From Clostridia bacterium (GTDB lineage Bacteria > Bacillota > Clostridia > Oscillospirales > SIG627): a stretch of DNA of 64,000 bases. How positions within the stretch are numbered: position 1 is the stretch's first letter; every line of letters begins with the position of its first letter. This document shows, one piece after another, positions 18,274 to 26,649 of this stretch. Location: NCBI GenBank assembly GCA_017520825.1, contig JAFXEX010000023.1, positions 1 to 64,000 on the forward strand, in the 5' to 3' direction. A program made the translations under genes and the position numbers. A model generated the notes under the pieces. It was not told the origin of the DNA. It was given only the letters and a program-made list of their open reading frames with translations, and searched no databases.

Positions 18274-20010
18274 TTACATTTTCTTTCTGGGAACATAGCT
18301 TGTATGAAGGTCGTGATGAGCCTTATGACCACCAAAGCCGTCGTAGTACTCTGAGTAAAGAGTCTTAACAACGGGAGACTCGTGTGACTTTCTGATAGCC
18401 ATTGAAGCGTCCTGGTCATAAAGAGCCTTTGCACGAACTGCCTTAAGGTCAACTGTGTCGCGAACGGACTGAGGCTGGATAGGCTGACCACCACCGTTTA
18501 CACAACCACCGGGACATCCCATTATTTCAACGAACGTCCAATCAGCAGTACCACTTGCAATTCTGTCCATAACAACCTTAGCAGCTGCTGCACCACTTGC
18601 AACGGCAACCTTGATATCGAGACCTGCTATATTGAGTGAAGCCTGCTTGAGACCGTCTGTTCCACGAACTGCAGTAAACTCAATATCTGCGTTGTCCTTA
18701 CCTGTGAGCCAGTCGTTTGCCGTACGGAGAGCTGCTTCCATAACACCACCGGTAGCACCGAAAATAACGGCTGCACCAGTATCTTCACCAAGAGGAGAAT
18801 CAAATTCTTCATCGGGAAGAACTGTGAACTTAATACCTGCACGATCGATCATTCTGCCAAGCTCTCTTGTGGTGATTGCGATATCAACGTCGGGAACTCC
18901 GGCTGCGCTCTGATCCTCTCTGCCTATCTCAAACTTTTTAGCTGTACAAGGCATTACTGATACAGATACGATATCCTTGGGATCGATGCCCATCTTCTGT
19001 GCGTAGTAAGTCTTAATTACTGCACCTGCCATCTGTTGAGGAGATTTGCAAGTTGAAAGATGTGAGAGATATTCAGGATAGTAGTACTCAGCGAACTTAA
19101 CCCAACCGGGTGAACATGAAGTAATCATGGGAAGAACTCCACCGTTCTTAACTCTGTCAATAAGCTCGTTTGCTTCTTCTACGATTGTAAGGTCGGCAGC
19201 AAAGTCGGTATCAAATACCTTGTCAAAGCCGAGTCTTCTGAGAGCTGCAACCATTTTGCCCTCTACGTTTGTACCGATGGGCATACCAAAGCACTCACCG
19301 AGTGTTGCACGAACAGAAGGAGCTGTCTGTACAACAACGTGCTTTGTGGGATCAGCAAGAGCTGCCCAAACCTTATCAGTATCATCCTTTTCGGTAAGAG
19401 CGCCGGTAGGACAAACTGCAGTACACTGACCACAAGAAATACATGAGGTAGTGTTGAGCTTAACGTCAAAGGGATTACCGATGTTTGTGTCGATACCTCT
19501 GTCGTTAGCGCCGATGATTGATACGTACTGTTCTTCACAGACAGCAACACAACGACGACAGAGAATACACTTGTTGTTATCACGAACAAGGTGAGGAGCT
19601 GATTCATCAATCTCATACTCACGCTTGTAGCCGCCGAAAGCGTTCTCGTCTACGCCATACTCGTGGCAAAGCTTCTGAAGCTCACAGTTAGTAGAGCGCT
19701 TGCAAGAAAGACACTTCTTGTCATGAGTTGAAAGAATAAGCTCAAGAGTTGTCTTACGTGCTTTCTGAATTTTTTCTGTGTTTGTCTGTATTTCCATACC
19801 TTCAGCTACGGGATATACGCAAGCAGTAACAAGACCACGCGCGCCGGTAGCTTCAACTACGCATATACGGCAAGCACCTATTTCATTTCTATCCTTCATG
19901 AAGCAAAGTGTGGGGATTTCTACACCTGCAGCACGTGCTGCTTCAAGAATTGTTGAGCCCTTGGGCACGCTGACAGCAATGCCATTTACTTTACAATTAA
20001 TCATTTCCAT
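18274..20010 (-). CDS. hydA: [FeFe]-hydrogenase catalytic subunit of a bifurcating complex
   Basis: A 578-residue HydA/HndD-type subunit that reduces protons to H2. Domains in order: N-terminal [2Fe-2S] ferredoxin (GACRICVVEA), a His-Cys [4Fe-4S] segment (THDKKCLSCKRSTNCELQKLC), and two [4Fe-4S] clusters (CILCRRCVAVC and CISCGQCTAVCP, to about residue 210). The H-cluster domain follows (TSCSPGW, MPCTAKKFE, MGCPGGCVNGGGQP), and the C-terminal small-subunit helix is last. The L1 motif has Ser where the textbook TSCCPxW has a second Cys, a variant I recall from HndD-type homologues. With HydB and HydC it should couple NADH and reduced ferredoxin to H2. No maturase genes (hydEFG) are in the window. 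Confidence 0.95.
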   Translation of the reverse strand: MEMINCKVNGIAVSVPKGSTILEAARAAGVEIPTLCFMKDRNEIGACRICVVEATGARGLVTACVYPVAEGMEIQTNTEKIQKARKTTLELILSTHDKKCLSCKRSTNCELQKLCHEYGVDENAFGGYKREYEIDESAPHLVRDNNKCILCRRCVAVCEEQYVSIIGANDRGIDTNIGNPFDVKLNTTSCISCGQCTAVCPTGALTEKDDTDKVWAALADPTKHVVVQTAPSVRATLGECFGMPIGTNVEGKMVAALRRLGFDKVFDTDFAADLTIVEEANELIDRVKNGGVLPMITSCSPGWVKFAEYYYPEYLSHLSTCKSPQQMAGAVIKTYYAQKMGIDPKDIVSVSVMPCTAKKFEIGREDQSAAGVPDVDIAITTRELGRMIDRAGIKFTVLPDEEFDSPLGEDTGAAVIFGATGGVMEAALRTANDWLTGKDNADIEFTAVRGTDGLKQASLNIAGLDIKVAVASGAAAAKVVMDRIASGTADWTFVEIMGCPGGCVNGGGQPIQPQSVRDTVDLKAVRAKALYDQDASMAIRKSHESPVVKTLYSEYYDGFGGHKAHHDLHTSYVPRKKM

Positions 20011-20028
20011 TTTCAGCGTACTCCTTTC

Positions 20029-21819
20029 TTATCTTTTAATAATAGCCTTAAATGCACAATTGTCGATACAAGCGCCACACTTGATACACTTATCAGTGTC
20101 AATAACGTGGGGAACCTTAACGCTTCCTGAAATTGCGTTAACAGGACAGTTGCGCATACACTTTGTACAGCCCTTGCACTTTTCAGGCTCAATGTAGAAG
20201 GTAAGAAGATCCTTACATACGCCTGCAGGACACTTCTTGTCTACAACGTGAGCAACGTATTCGTCTCTGAAGAACTTAAGTGTTGAGAGTACGGGGTTGG
20301 GAGCTGTCTGACCAAGACCGCAAAGAGAGTTAGCCTTGATGTAGTTACAAAGCTCTTCAAGCTTATCAATATCCTCAAGAGTACCGTTGCCCGAAGTAAT
20401 CTTTTCAAGCATTTCAAGAAGTCTCTTTGTACCAACTCTACAAGGTGTACACTTACCACATGATTCGTCAACGGTAAATTCAAGGAAGAATTTAGCCATA
20501 TCAACCATACAAGTGTCTTCGTCCATAACGATAAGACCACCTGAACCCATCATACAGCCCATTGCTACAAGGTTATCGTAGTCAACTTCTGTATCAATAA
20601 GGCTTGCAGGGATACATCCACCTGAAGGTCCACCCGTCTGAGCAGCCTTGAACTTCTTACCGTTGGGAACACCACCACCGATTTCATCAATTATTTCACG
20701 GAGAGTAGTACCCATAGGAATTTCTACAAGACCTGTGTTTGTAATCTTACCACCAAGAGCAAATACCTTTGTACCTTTGGACTTTTCAGTACCCATTGAA
20801 GCAAACCACTCAGCGCCCTTAAGAATAATCTGAGGGATATTAGCAAAGGTTTCAACGTTGTTTTCAACTGTGGGAGAACCGTAGAGACCCTTAACTGCAG
20901 GATACGGAGGACGGGGACGAGGCTCACCTCTGTTACCTTCGATGGAGGTCATAAGAGCCGTTTCCTCACCACAAACGAATGCGCCTGCGCCAAGACGGAT
21001 TTCCATATCGAAATCAAAGCCTGATCCGAAGATGTCCTTACCGAGAAGTCCGTATTCTCTTGCCTGGTCAATAGCTATCTGGAGACGTCTAACTGCAATG
21101 GGGTACTCTGCACGAACGTATACGTAACCCTTTGTTGCACCAATAGCGTAACCACATATAGCCATAGCTTCAATGATTGAGTGGGGGTCACCTTCAAGAA
21201 CCGAACGGTCCATAAATGCACCGGGGTCGCCCTCGTCAGCGTTACAAACAACGTATTTCTGAGGAGCCTTGTTAGGTGCTGTAAGAGACCACTTTCTTCC
21301 TGTGGGGAATCCTCCGCCTCCTCTTCCACGAAGACCGGAATCGGTAACAACCTGAATTACCTGCTCAGGTGTGTATTCTGTAAGACACTTTCCAAGAGCC
21401 TGGTAACCGTCCATTGCGATATACTCGTCAATCTGCTCGGGGTCGATAACACCACAGTTACGAAGAGCAACTCTGATTTGCTTCTTGTAGAAATTGGTTT
21501 CTTCAAGGGATTTAGCCTTGATAACATCTTCATCTACATCCTTATGTACAAGTCTGTCAACGGGACGTCCCTTAAGAAGATGCTCTTCAACAATTTCTTC
21601 AACGTCATCTATTTTAACGTTGCAATAGAATGTACCTTCGGGGTACACGATCATTACAGGGCCCAGTGCGCAAAGACCGAAACATCCTGTACGAACTACT
21701 TTTACTTCGTCTTGAAGACCTTTTGCAGCAATTTCAAGCTCAAGCTTGTCGCCGATTTTCATACTTCCTGAAGAAGTACAACCGGTACCGCCACAAATAA
21801 GTACGTGTGTGCGTATCAT
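20029..21819 (-). CDS. hydB: bifurcating hydrogenase HydB/HndC subunit (NuoF-like flavoprotein)
   Basis: The 596-residue NADH- and FMN-binding subunit of the electron-bifurcating hydrogenase. An N-terminal [2Fe-2S] thioredoxin-like domain (CGGTGCTSSGS, TGCFGLCALGP) is followed by the NuoF core with glycine-rich GLRGRGGGGFPTGRKW and the NADH loop EGNRGEPRPRPPYPA. An SLBB segment and the [4Fe-4S] helix SCGKCTPCRVGTKRL come next. A C-terminal two-cluster ferredoxin ends the protein (CKGCTKCMRNCP, CIKCGACIDNC). This architecture is specific to multimeric HydABC/HndABCD enzymes. It lies 18 bp before hydA and 18 bp after the hndB-like gene. Confidence 0.95.
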   Translation of the reverse strand: MIRTHVLICGGTGCTSSGSMKIGDKLELEIAAKGLQDEVKVVRTGCFGLCALGPVMIVYPEGTFYCNVKIDDVEEIVEEHLLKGRPVDRLVHKDVDEDVIKAKSLEETNFYKKQIRVALRNCGVIDPEQIDEYIAMDGYQALGKCLTEYTPEQVIQVVTDSGLRGRGGGGFPTGRKWSLTAPNKAPQKYVVCNADEGDPGAFMDRSVLEGDPHSIIEAMAICGYAIGATKGYVYVRAEYPIAVRRLQIAIDQAREYGLLGKDIFGSGFDFDMEIRLGAGAFVCGEETALMTSIEGNRGEPRPRPPYPAVKGLYGSPTVENNVETFANIPQIILKGAEWFASMGTEKSKGTKVFALGGKITNTGLVEIPMGTTLREIIDEIGGGVPNGKKFKAAQTGGPSGGCIPASLIDTEVDYDNLVAMGCMMGSGGLIVMDEDTCMVDMAKFFLEFTVDESCGKCTPCRVGTKRLLEMLEKITSGNGTLEDIDKLEELCNYIKANSLCGLGQTAPNPVLSTLKFFRDEYVAHVVDKKCPAGVCKDLLTFYIEPEKCKGCTKCMRNCPVNAISGSVKVPHVIDTDKCIKCGACIDNCAFKAIIKR

Positions 21820-21837
21820 ATTCCTTTTATCCTCCGT

Positions 21838-22206
21838 TTATTTTGTTGCAGCGCCGATTGTATACTCAGCTACAACCTTGCCGTTCTTAATATGGTCCTC
21901 GATAACCTTTGCCACTTTTTCAGGAGTCATATTTACATATGTCACCTTTTCGTCACCGTTGTATACTTCAACAACGGGCTCATACTGGCAAATACCGATA
22001 CAACCTGTCTGAGAAACAGTTGCCTTATTTGATAAACCTGCATTTGCAACGCCTTCAACAAAAGCGTTAAGAACAGGTCTTGCACCTGCAGAAATTCCAC
22101 AAGTTGCCATGCCTACAACTATTCGCATAGAAGCATTGTTCTCACGAATATTTACCTTGCTCTGCATTCTTTCTCTGATTGCAGCAAGTTCAGCTAATGA
22201 TTTCAT
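21838..22206 (-). CDS. HndB-like [2Fe-2S] thioredoxin-fold ferredoxin
   Basis: A 122-residue protein with the thioredoxin-like [2Fe-2S] fold. Cluster cysteines are in VGMATCGISAGARP and SQTGCIGICQYEP. It corresponds to HndB of four-subunit NADP/NAD-linked hydrogenases and to the N-terminal domain of HydB, here as a separate extra copy. It probably shuttles electrons within the hydrogenase. It is placed between an ATPase gene (36 bp upstream) and hydB (18 bp downstream) in the operon. Confidence 0.87.
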   Translation of the reverse strand: MKSLAELAAIRERMQSKVNIRENNASMRIVVGMATCGISAGARPVLNAFVEGVANAGLSNKATVSQTGCIGICQYEPVVEVYNGDEKVTYVNMTPEKVAKVIEDHIKNGKVVAEYTIGAATK

Positions 22207-22242
22207 AACTTATCCCCTTCTTTTATTTTATTTTTATTTTTA

Positions 22243-22785
22243 TTAATTGTATTGCTCTTCAAGATAGTCCCTTATCCACATCAGAACCTCTGGTGAGTTC
22301 AGGGGTACGTCGCCTAAAAGCTCTCTCATCTCAGCAGTAGAAAGAAACACTTTTTTGCCGTCAAATTCGTGCGAGAACACAAAATCAATTTCGGGCGACC
22401 CTTGAATTAAGGTTGAAACGGTAGAAATAACGTCGCCAAGTGGCAAACAGTCAATATGCTTCTTTTTGAAAACTGCTGTGACCGTTGTACCAGAGGTGTC
22501 CCCCTCGTAAGACTTGGTTTTTGACACTATTTCAAACCTACCGCCTGTTTGCTCTGCAGCAAGCTTATAAAACGGTATTCCGAGTCCAACCTTTCTGGTT
22601 GTTCTCGTTGTGCAGAACGGGTCGGTTACACGGGCAACCATTTCGGATGGCATACCACAACCGTCGTCGGCAATTATTACCTTTAAATCGTCTTCGTTTT
22701 CTTCAAGCTTAATAATGACGTTAGCAGCACCGGCTTTAACTGAATTCTTCGCAATATCAAGAATGTTGAGTGACAGTTCCTTCAT
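22243..22785 (-). CDS. histidine-kinase-like ATPase domain protein
   Basis: A stand-alone 180-residue GHKL ATPase domain. The N box is in NILDIAKNSVKAGAANV, the G1 box is IADDGCGMPSE, and a G2-like segment is TRKVGLGIPFY. It lacks a phosphoacceptor domain and any membrane segment. The C-terminal 50 residues (GSPEIDFVFSHEFDGKKV onward) are not part of the ATPase fold I know. Such proteins recur inside clostridial HydABC operons, and their function is not established. Its start overlaps the end of the PHP gene by 4 bp, so the two are translationally coupled. A regulatory or accessory role is inferred. Confidence 0.75.
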   Translation of the reverse strand: MKELSLNILDIAKNSVKAGAANVIIKLEENEDDLKVIIADDGCGMPSEMVARVTDPFCTTRTTRKVGLGIPFYKLAAEQTGGRFEIVSKTKSYEGDTSGTTVTAVFKKKHIDCLPLGDVISTVSTLIQGSPEIDFVFSHEFDGKKVFLSTAEMRELLGDVPLNSPEVLMWIRDYLEEQYN

Positions 22786-23522
22786 TTAATATCACCTCTC
22801 AATATTGAGAAAATTTCAGCACGGACACTTGCAGCGTCAGAAAGGTCCGACAAAATATCAAAATGATTTACCATCTCGTTTATATCCCACAAATAATGCG
22901 CATCGCTACTTGAAACGTAAAGCCTATCAGCTATTGCAGGAAACCGTGAAATATAGGAGTCTATATTTGACCGATTGGCAAATTCATATACTGTGAAATC
23001 GGATTCAGGTACTGTACCGAATACTCCTACGATACTGTTTGAATCTTTATCAATGTGTGCAGGATAAGCTATTCCACCATATTTTTTTGCAACGCCGTGT
23101 ATATCGTCAATAGATATATCCACTGCATTGATCAACAGATACTTTTCCTCACCTACAACTCGGTCACAGTCATCCATATATACCTGTCTACCGAAAATTG
23201 TTGAATCGTTTTCAATAAGCGTTCTTTTTGTACGGAGAAGCTCATTGAAATCCATTGCCCCTTCAAGAGAATCAAACAGAACCACCGAATGTATATCCTC
23301 TGCCGTGGTTATTTCTGCGCCTGCAATTGGTATCAGTGAATAATTCGAGCAGGCAGAAAAAAACGCAGGACAGTTTCCACAGGTATTATGATCGGTAAGG
23401 GCTACTATATTAAGTCCCTTTATTGAAGCCATACCTGCAATATTATTCGGGGTCATATCGTCGTCACCACAAGGTGACAGGCAAGAATGAATATGTAGGT
23501 CGTAAAACGCTTTACTCGGCAT
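22782..23522 (-). CDS. PHP-domain metal-dependent phosphoesterase
   Basis: A 246-residue PHP-family protein. The N-terminal metal motif is DLHIHSCLSPCGDD, followed by ALTDHNTCGN, then AGAEITT, YPAHIDKDSNS and the late SSDAHYL. These are the His/Asp/Glu ligands of the trinuclear PHP site. The family includes nucleoside 3',5'-bisphosphate phosphatases and RNases, and the substrate here is unknown. It overlaps both neighbours in the hydrogenase operon (11 bp with the DRTGG gene upstream, 4 bp with the ATPase downstream). A PHP gene in the hydrogenase cluster is also known from Thermotoga. Confidence 0.8.
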   Translation of the reverse strand: MPSKAFYDLHIHSCLSPCGDDDMTPNNIAGMASIKGLNIVALTDHNTCGNCPAFFSACSNYSLIPIAGAEITTAEDIHSVVLFDSLEGAMDFNELLRTKRTLIENDSTIFGRQVYMDDCDRVVGEEKYLLINAVDISIDDIHGVAKKYGGIAYPAHIDKDSNSIVGVFGTVPESDFTVYEFANRSNIDSYISRFPAIADRLYVSSSDAHYLWDINEMVNHFDILSDLSDAASVRAEIFSILRGDIK

Positions 23523-23847
23523 AAAGCACCTTACCTATCATATAAGAAATTTCAAACGATGATTTTACCGTTCTGTAAAGATTTATGTTCTGAGCTTTTG
23601 CTTTTTCTATAACGTCTGCAGATATTTCAGCATTTTCGGAAAAAATCACACAAGAAGCGTCGGCAAGAGCAGCTACTGCTATAACGTTTACGTTATTCAT
23701 AATAGTTACCCATGCGAAATCAGCCTCAAGCCTTGTCATTACCCAACTGAGCAAATCACCGGTATAAGCTCCGACAACGTCTCTTGCGTCGTCTGAAACC
23801 TGAATTGGCTCTAATTGGAGATAAGCTGACAAATCACGTAATTTCAT
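23512..23847 (-). CDS. DRTGG-like domain protein, hydrogenase operon
   Basis: A 111-residue single-domain protein of the DRTGG type (family usually annotated as HPr-kinase-like or serine kinase). Features are MKLRDLSAYLQLEPIQ, VGAYTGDLLSWVMTR, and the C-terminal EKAKAQNINLYRTVKSSFE. I set the start at the ATG at 23847, which has AGGGAGGAT just upstream. The frame opens further out, but that part is antisense-like sequence inside the sensory hydrogenase gene. A second DRTGG gene lies at 25558. DRTGG domains are thought to bind nucleotides or other ligands, but no kinase site is present. Confidence 0.68.
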   Translation of the reverse strand: MKLRDLSAYLQLEPIQVSDDARDVVGAYTGDLLSWVMTRLEADFAWVTIMNNVNVIAVAALADASCVIFSENAEISADVIEKAKAQNINLYRTVKSSFEISYMIGKVLYAE

Positions 23848-23848
23848 C

Positions 23849-25117
23849 TTAATCCTCCCTGCTGAATTTAGGAAGCTTATGTAAAGGACACTCGTCCATA
23901 GAAACGTTCTTGCATACAACGTCCTCTGCAAATGCATGACAGGTTGGAGCGCCACACGCACCACAATCAATCTGAGGAAGTAATTTACTCACTTCTTCAA
24001 TTTGTGCCATCACTGCAATTGACAAATTCGTATCGTTTGAAAATGAACCGATGCTCCTTTGTCCAAGTGGGGTATGTATTATAAGATTTTCAGGAACGCC
24101 GTCTTTTGTAAGCTCCTTAGCCTTGGACGTTCTCGTTACGGGAAGGTAACGGCGAAGTCCTTGGAGCCTTGCTCTTGCAATAAATGGATTTGCAACAGTC
24201 ATAACACCACCGACACAACCACCGGGGCAGCTGTTCAATTCCACGAATTCAAGAGTAGGAAGCGCATTGTTTTCAATCTGGTCTAAAACCTTTATTACGT
24301 TTTCAATGCCGTCAGCAGCAAGATATTTATCGTTAAATATTGCAGTTGACTCACCACCAGACGTAGCCCAGCTAAGTCCGACAACTCCAGAGGAAGAAGT
24401 ATTTTGTGGTTGCTCTCCCCTTTTCATTTTCGATATCATCATGAAGTATATTTCCTTCATAGACAAAACGCAATCGATTATAGGCTGTCGGTTTTCGGGA
24501 TGGTTTTTAACGTAACTGACCTTTGCGGGACATGGAGATATAAACGCTATGCCTATATCATCAGCCGTAAGGTCGGGATGCTCTTGTATCACCAGCTCCT
24601 TAGCGTTTATAGCCGCAACCTCCATAGGAGACATCAACGGCATAACGTGTGAGCTAAGTGATGGAAATCTTAAACTTATAAGCCTGAGAATAACGGGACA
24701 GGCAGAACTGATAACAGGACGCGGAAGATTACTTTGTTTAAGAAAGCGCCTTGTATATTCAGTAACTATTTCTGCCGCTCTCGAAACCTCGTAAACATAG
24801 TCAAATCCTATATCGTAAAGCCCCTGAACCACATAATCCACGTCATCAAGATTGTCAAACTGTCCGTAAAGCGTCGGCGCAGGAAGAGCTACCTTGAATT
24901 TGTATTTTTTAAGTGCTTCAAAGGGATCGTAAATGGATTTCTTCGCCTTGTTACGACAAACACGAATACACTGACCACAGTCAATACATCTATCAGAATT
25001 TATTGTGGCTTTTCCATCTTTTATGCGTATTGCTTCTGTTGGACAGTAATTCAAGCAATGCGTGCAACCGTGGCATTTGTCTGCTACAAGGGTTACAGAA
25101 TGTAAATACTTGTCCAC
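23849..25117 (-). CDS. sensory-type [FeFe]-hydrogenase-like protein (HydS-like)
   Basis: A 422-residue protein with an N-terminal two-cluster ferredoxin (CHGCTHCLNYCP, CIDCGQCIRVC; residues 14-60), then a reduced hydrogenase H-domain. L1 is SSACPVI (Ala where catalytic enzymes have the proton-relay Cys), L2 is SPCPAK, and L3 is NSCPGGCVGGVM. All four H-cluster cysteines appear retained. The C-terminus (about 375-415) adds a Cys cluster, CGACGAPTCHAF plus later Cys, of the RnfB-type FeS domain. No PAS domain is present. It resembles the group C/D putative H2 sensors, such as the one in the Thermotoga HydABC region, and probably reports H2 or redox state rather than making H2. Confidence 0.82.
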   Translation of the reverse strand: MDKYLHSVTLVADKCHGCTHCLNYCPTEAIRIKDGKATINSDRCIDCGQCIRVCRNKAKKSIYDPFEALKKYKFKVALPAPTLYGQFDNLDDVDYVVQGLYDIGFDYVYEVSRAAEIVTEYTRRFLKQSNLPRPVISSACPVILRLISLRFPSLSSHVMPLMSPMEVAAINAKELVIQEHPDLTADDIGIAFISPCPAKVSYVKNHPENRQPIIDCVLSMKEIYFMMISKMKRGEQPQNTSSSGVVGLSWATSGGESTAIFNDKYLAADGIENVIKVLDQIENNALPTLEFVELNSCPGGCVGGVMTVANPFIARARLQGLRRYLPVTRTSKAKELTKDGVPENLIIHTPLGQRSIGSFSNDTNLSIAVMAQIEEVSKLLPQIDCGACGAPTCHAFAEDVVCKNVSMDECPLHKLPKFSRED

Positions 25118-25133
25118 AAAATCACCTGCCAGT

Positions 25134-25556
25134 TTATGTATTTATAACTAACGTTACCTTCGTGCCTACACCAACAGTTGATTCCAGATTAAATGAATCG
25201 GTATACCTCTTCATATTTGGAATTCCCATACCTGCACCAAAGCCGAGAGATCGCACGGCATCGGCAGCAGTAGAATACCCCTCGCTCATAGCAAGCTCAA
25301 TATTCTCTATGCCCGGTCCGTGGTCTTCAAGAACTATTTTAATACAGTCCTCGGATATTTCAACGTCGGCGACTCCGCCACCTGCGTGAATAACCATATT
25401 TATCTCGCCTTCGTACATGGCAATAGACACTCGTCTTACGGTCTCGGGAGAATAACCAAGAAGCCTGAGCTTCTTCTTCACCTCTGCTGAAGCCTCTCCG
25501 GCAGAAGTAAAGTCATCTCCGTCAACGTCAAAATGCAGCTTTAAAATCTCACCCAT
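25134..25556 (-). CDS. anti-sigma-factor-like ATPase (RsbW/SpoIIAB fold)
   Basis: A 140-residue GHKL ATPase with the N box RVSIAMYEGEINMVIHAGGG, a G1 box VLEDHGPGIENIE, a G2 box SLGFGAGMGIPNMKRYTD, and no histidine-phosphotransfer domain. This is the shape of RsbW/SpoIIAB serine kinases that bind sigma or anti-anti-sigma factors. None of those partners is encoded nearby. It is directly followed by the sensory hydrogenase gene (16 bp) and preceded by a DRTGG gene (1 bp), so a redox-signalling role is inferred. Confidence 0.75.
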   Translation of the reverse strand: MGEILKLHFDVDGDDFTSAGEASAEVKKKLRLLGYSPETVRRVSIAMYEGEINMVIHAGGGVADVEISEDCIKIVLEDHGPGIENIELAMSEGYSTAADAVRSLGFGAGMGIPNMKRYTDSFNLESTVGVGTKVTLVINT

Positions 25557-25557
25557 A

Positions 25558-25902
25558 CTACTTAACCTGTCTCAAACCGGAAGAATAAAGAATTCCACAA
25601 GCGTCAAACATACGCTCGCCGGTTTTCATTACAACGATGTTCTTGGATTCAGCCAGGGCAAGAATTTCGTCGGTAGGAACCTTGTTGCGAACAAAGACAA
25701 CACATACCATATCCATCATTTCTGCCGTTCTGATAACCTGCATATTTACAAGACCGGTTAAAAGAACTGCCTGGTCCTTAACGTATGCAAGAACGTCGCT
25801 CATCATATCGCTTCCACAAGCAGATTTAACGTCGTTGTCAAGATTTTCTTTGCACGTCAGTACTTCTGCATTAAGTAATTTCTGAATTTCGGAAATTTTC
25901 AC
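25558..25902 (-). CDS. DRTGG-like domain protein, second copy
   Basis: A 114-residue single-domain protein (MKISEIQKLLNAEVLT, then VKDQAVLLTGLVNMQVIRTAEMMDM, ending RMFDACGILYSSGL). The layout matches the DRTGG-like protein at 23512, with low sequence identity between the two. It is the second gene of the operon, 27 bp after hydC. It probably acts with the neighbouring ATPase and sensory hydrogenase; no catalytic motif is visible. Confidence 0.65.
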   Translation of the reverse strand: MKISEIQKLLNAEVLTCKENLDNDVKSACGSDMMSDVLAYVKDQAVLLTGLVNMQVIRTAEMMDMVCVVFVRNKVPTDEILALAESKNIVVMKTGERMFDACGILYSSGLRQVK

Positions 25903-25929
25903 AGACTTATACCTCTTGTGATAATTTAT

Positions 25930-26427
25930 TTATGCTCCGTATTTTGCAAGAATTCCTGCAACATCGTCAGGTCCGATTCTTCCATATACGTCCTCGTTAA
26001 CTGTAAATACAGGTGCAAGTCCACAAGCTCCTATACAACGGCACGCTGTAAGAGAGAACTTACCGTCGGGAGTACACTCCTCTGCGGCAATACCAAGCTT
26101 TTCAGAAAGCTTATTGAAAATATCTCCAGAGCCCTTAACGTAGCATGCTGTACCAAGGCAAACGGAAATATTATATTCTCCCTTGGGAGAAAGCGAGAAC
26201 TGGGCGTAAAAGGTAGAAACGCCGTACACCTTTTCAAGCGGCACGTCCATTCCTTCCGCAATCATTGACTGTACTTCAAGAGGTAAGTATCCGTAAATAC
26301 CCTGTGCCTCCTGCATTACTGCCATAAGACGGCTGCTATCGTGCTTGTTTGCGTCTATAACAGCCTTGAGTTGCTTCTCCTGTTCAGGAGTTCCCTTGAA
26401 CGGGAGTGTGCTGATTTTCTTTTGCAT
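25930..26427 (-). CDS. hydC: bifurcating hydrogenase HydC/HndA subunit (NuoE-like)
   Basis: The 165-residue NuoE-type [2Fe-2S] subunit of the bifurcating hydrogenase. An N-terminal helical bundle (residues about 15-80, with EAQGIYGYLP and VYGVSTFYAQF) is followed by the thioredoxin-like [2Fe-2S] domain. Its cysteines are in VCLGTACYVKG and TACRCIGACGLAP. It is the first gene of the hydrogenase operon, behind a good sigma-A promoter, a 5' leader hairpin and GGAGG. It is separated from hydB and hydA by the seven-gene accessory block, which is unusual compared with compact hydABC operons. Confidence 0.94.
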   Translation of the reverse strand: MQKKISTLPFKGTPEQEKQLKAVIDANKHDSSRLMAVMQEAQGIYGYLPLEVQSMIAEGMDVPLEKVYGVSTFYAQFSLSPKGEYNISVCLGTACYVKGSGDIFNKLSEKLGIAAEECTPDGKFSLTACRCIGACGLAPVFTVNEDVYGRIGPDDVAGILAKYGA

Positions 26428-26472
26428 TACCCATTTTCCTCCTTAAATGATATAACAAATTATATGTTTTTA

Positions 26473-26490
26473 GGTCTTTACAGAAAGACC
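26473..26490 (-). other. stem-loop in the leader of the hydrogenase operon
   Basis: GGTCTTT and AAAGACC form a 7-bp stem with a 4-nt loop in the 5' untranslated region, between the promoter and hydC. No T-run follows, so it is not a simple terminator. Confidence 0.55.
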
Positions 26491-26508
26491 CAGAATACAT
26501 CATTTCAT

Positions 26509-26537
26509 ATTATACACCAAAGATTTCGATTTTTCAA
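26509..26537 (-). promoter_or_regulatory. sigma-A promoter of the hydrogenase operon
   Basis: On the minus strand TTGAAA (26532-26537) and TATAAT (26509-26514) have a 17-bp spacer. The leader before the hydC start is about 75 nt. Confidence 0.82.
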
Positions 26538-26588
26538 GTCGTTTGTTAAATTTTAATCAATATATTTGACGAATTTTTTTGTTTTCAA

Positions 26589-26617
26589 TTGACTTTTGGT
26601 AAAATGAGAGGTATAAT
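26589..26617 (+). promoter_or_regulatory. sigma-A promoter of the small acetyltransferase-like gene
   Basis: TTGACT (26589-26594) and TATAAT (26612-26617) have a 17-bp spacer, 33 bp before the ATG at 26650. Confidence 0.82.
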
Positions 26618-26649
26618 TTGATAAAATATGTGAAAGGCAATCAAAAGTA

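Noticed and set aside
18274-20010. TSCSPGW in HydA as a damaged H-cluster motif
   Set aside because: The rest of the active site is intact and I recall this variant in HndD-type enzymes, so it is probably normal.
24913-25389. 158-residue plus-strand frame over the sensory hydrogenase gene
   Set aside because: Antisense to a conserved gene with clear Fe-S motifs; no start signal.
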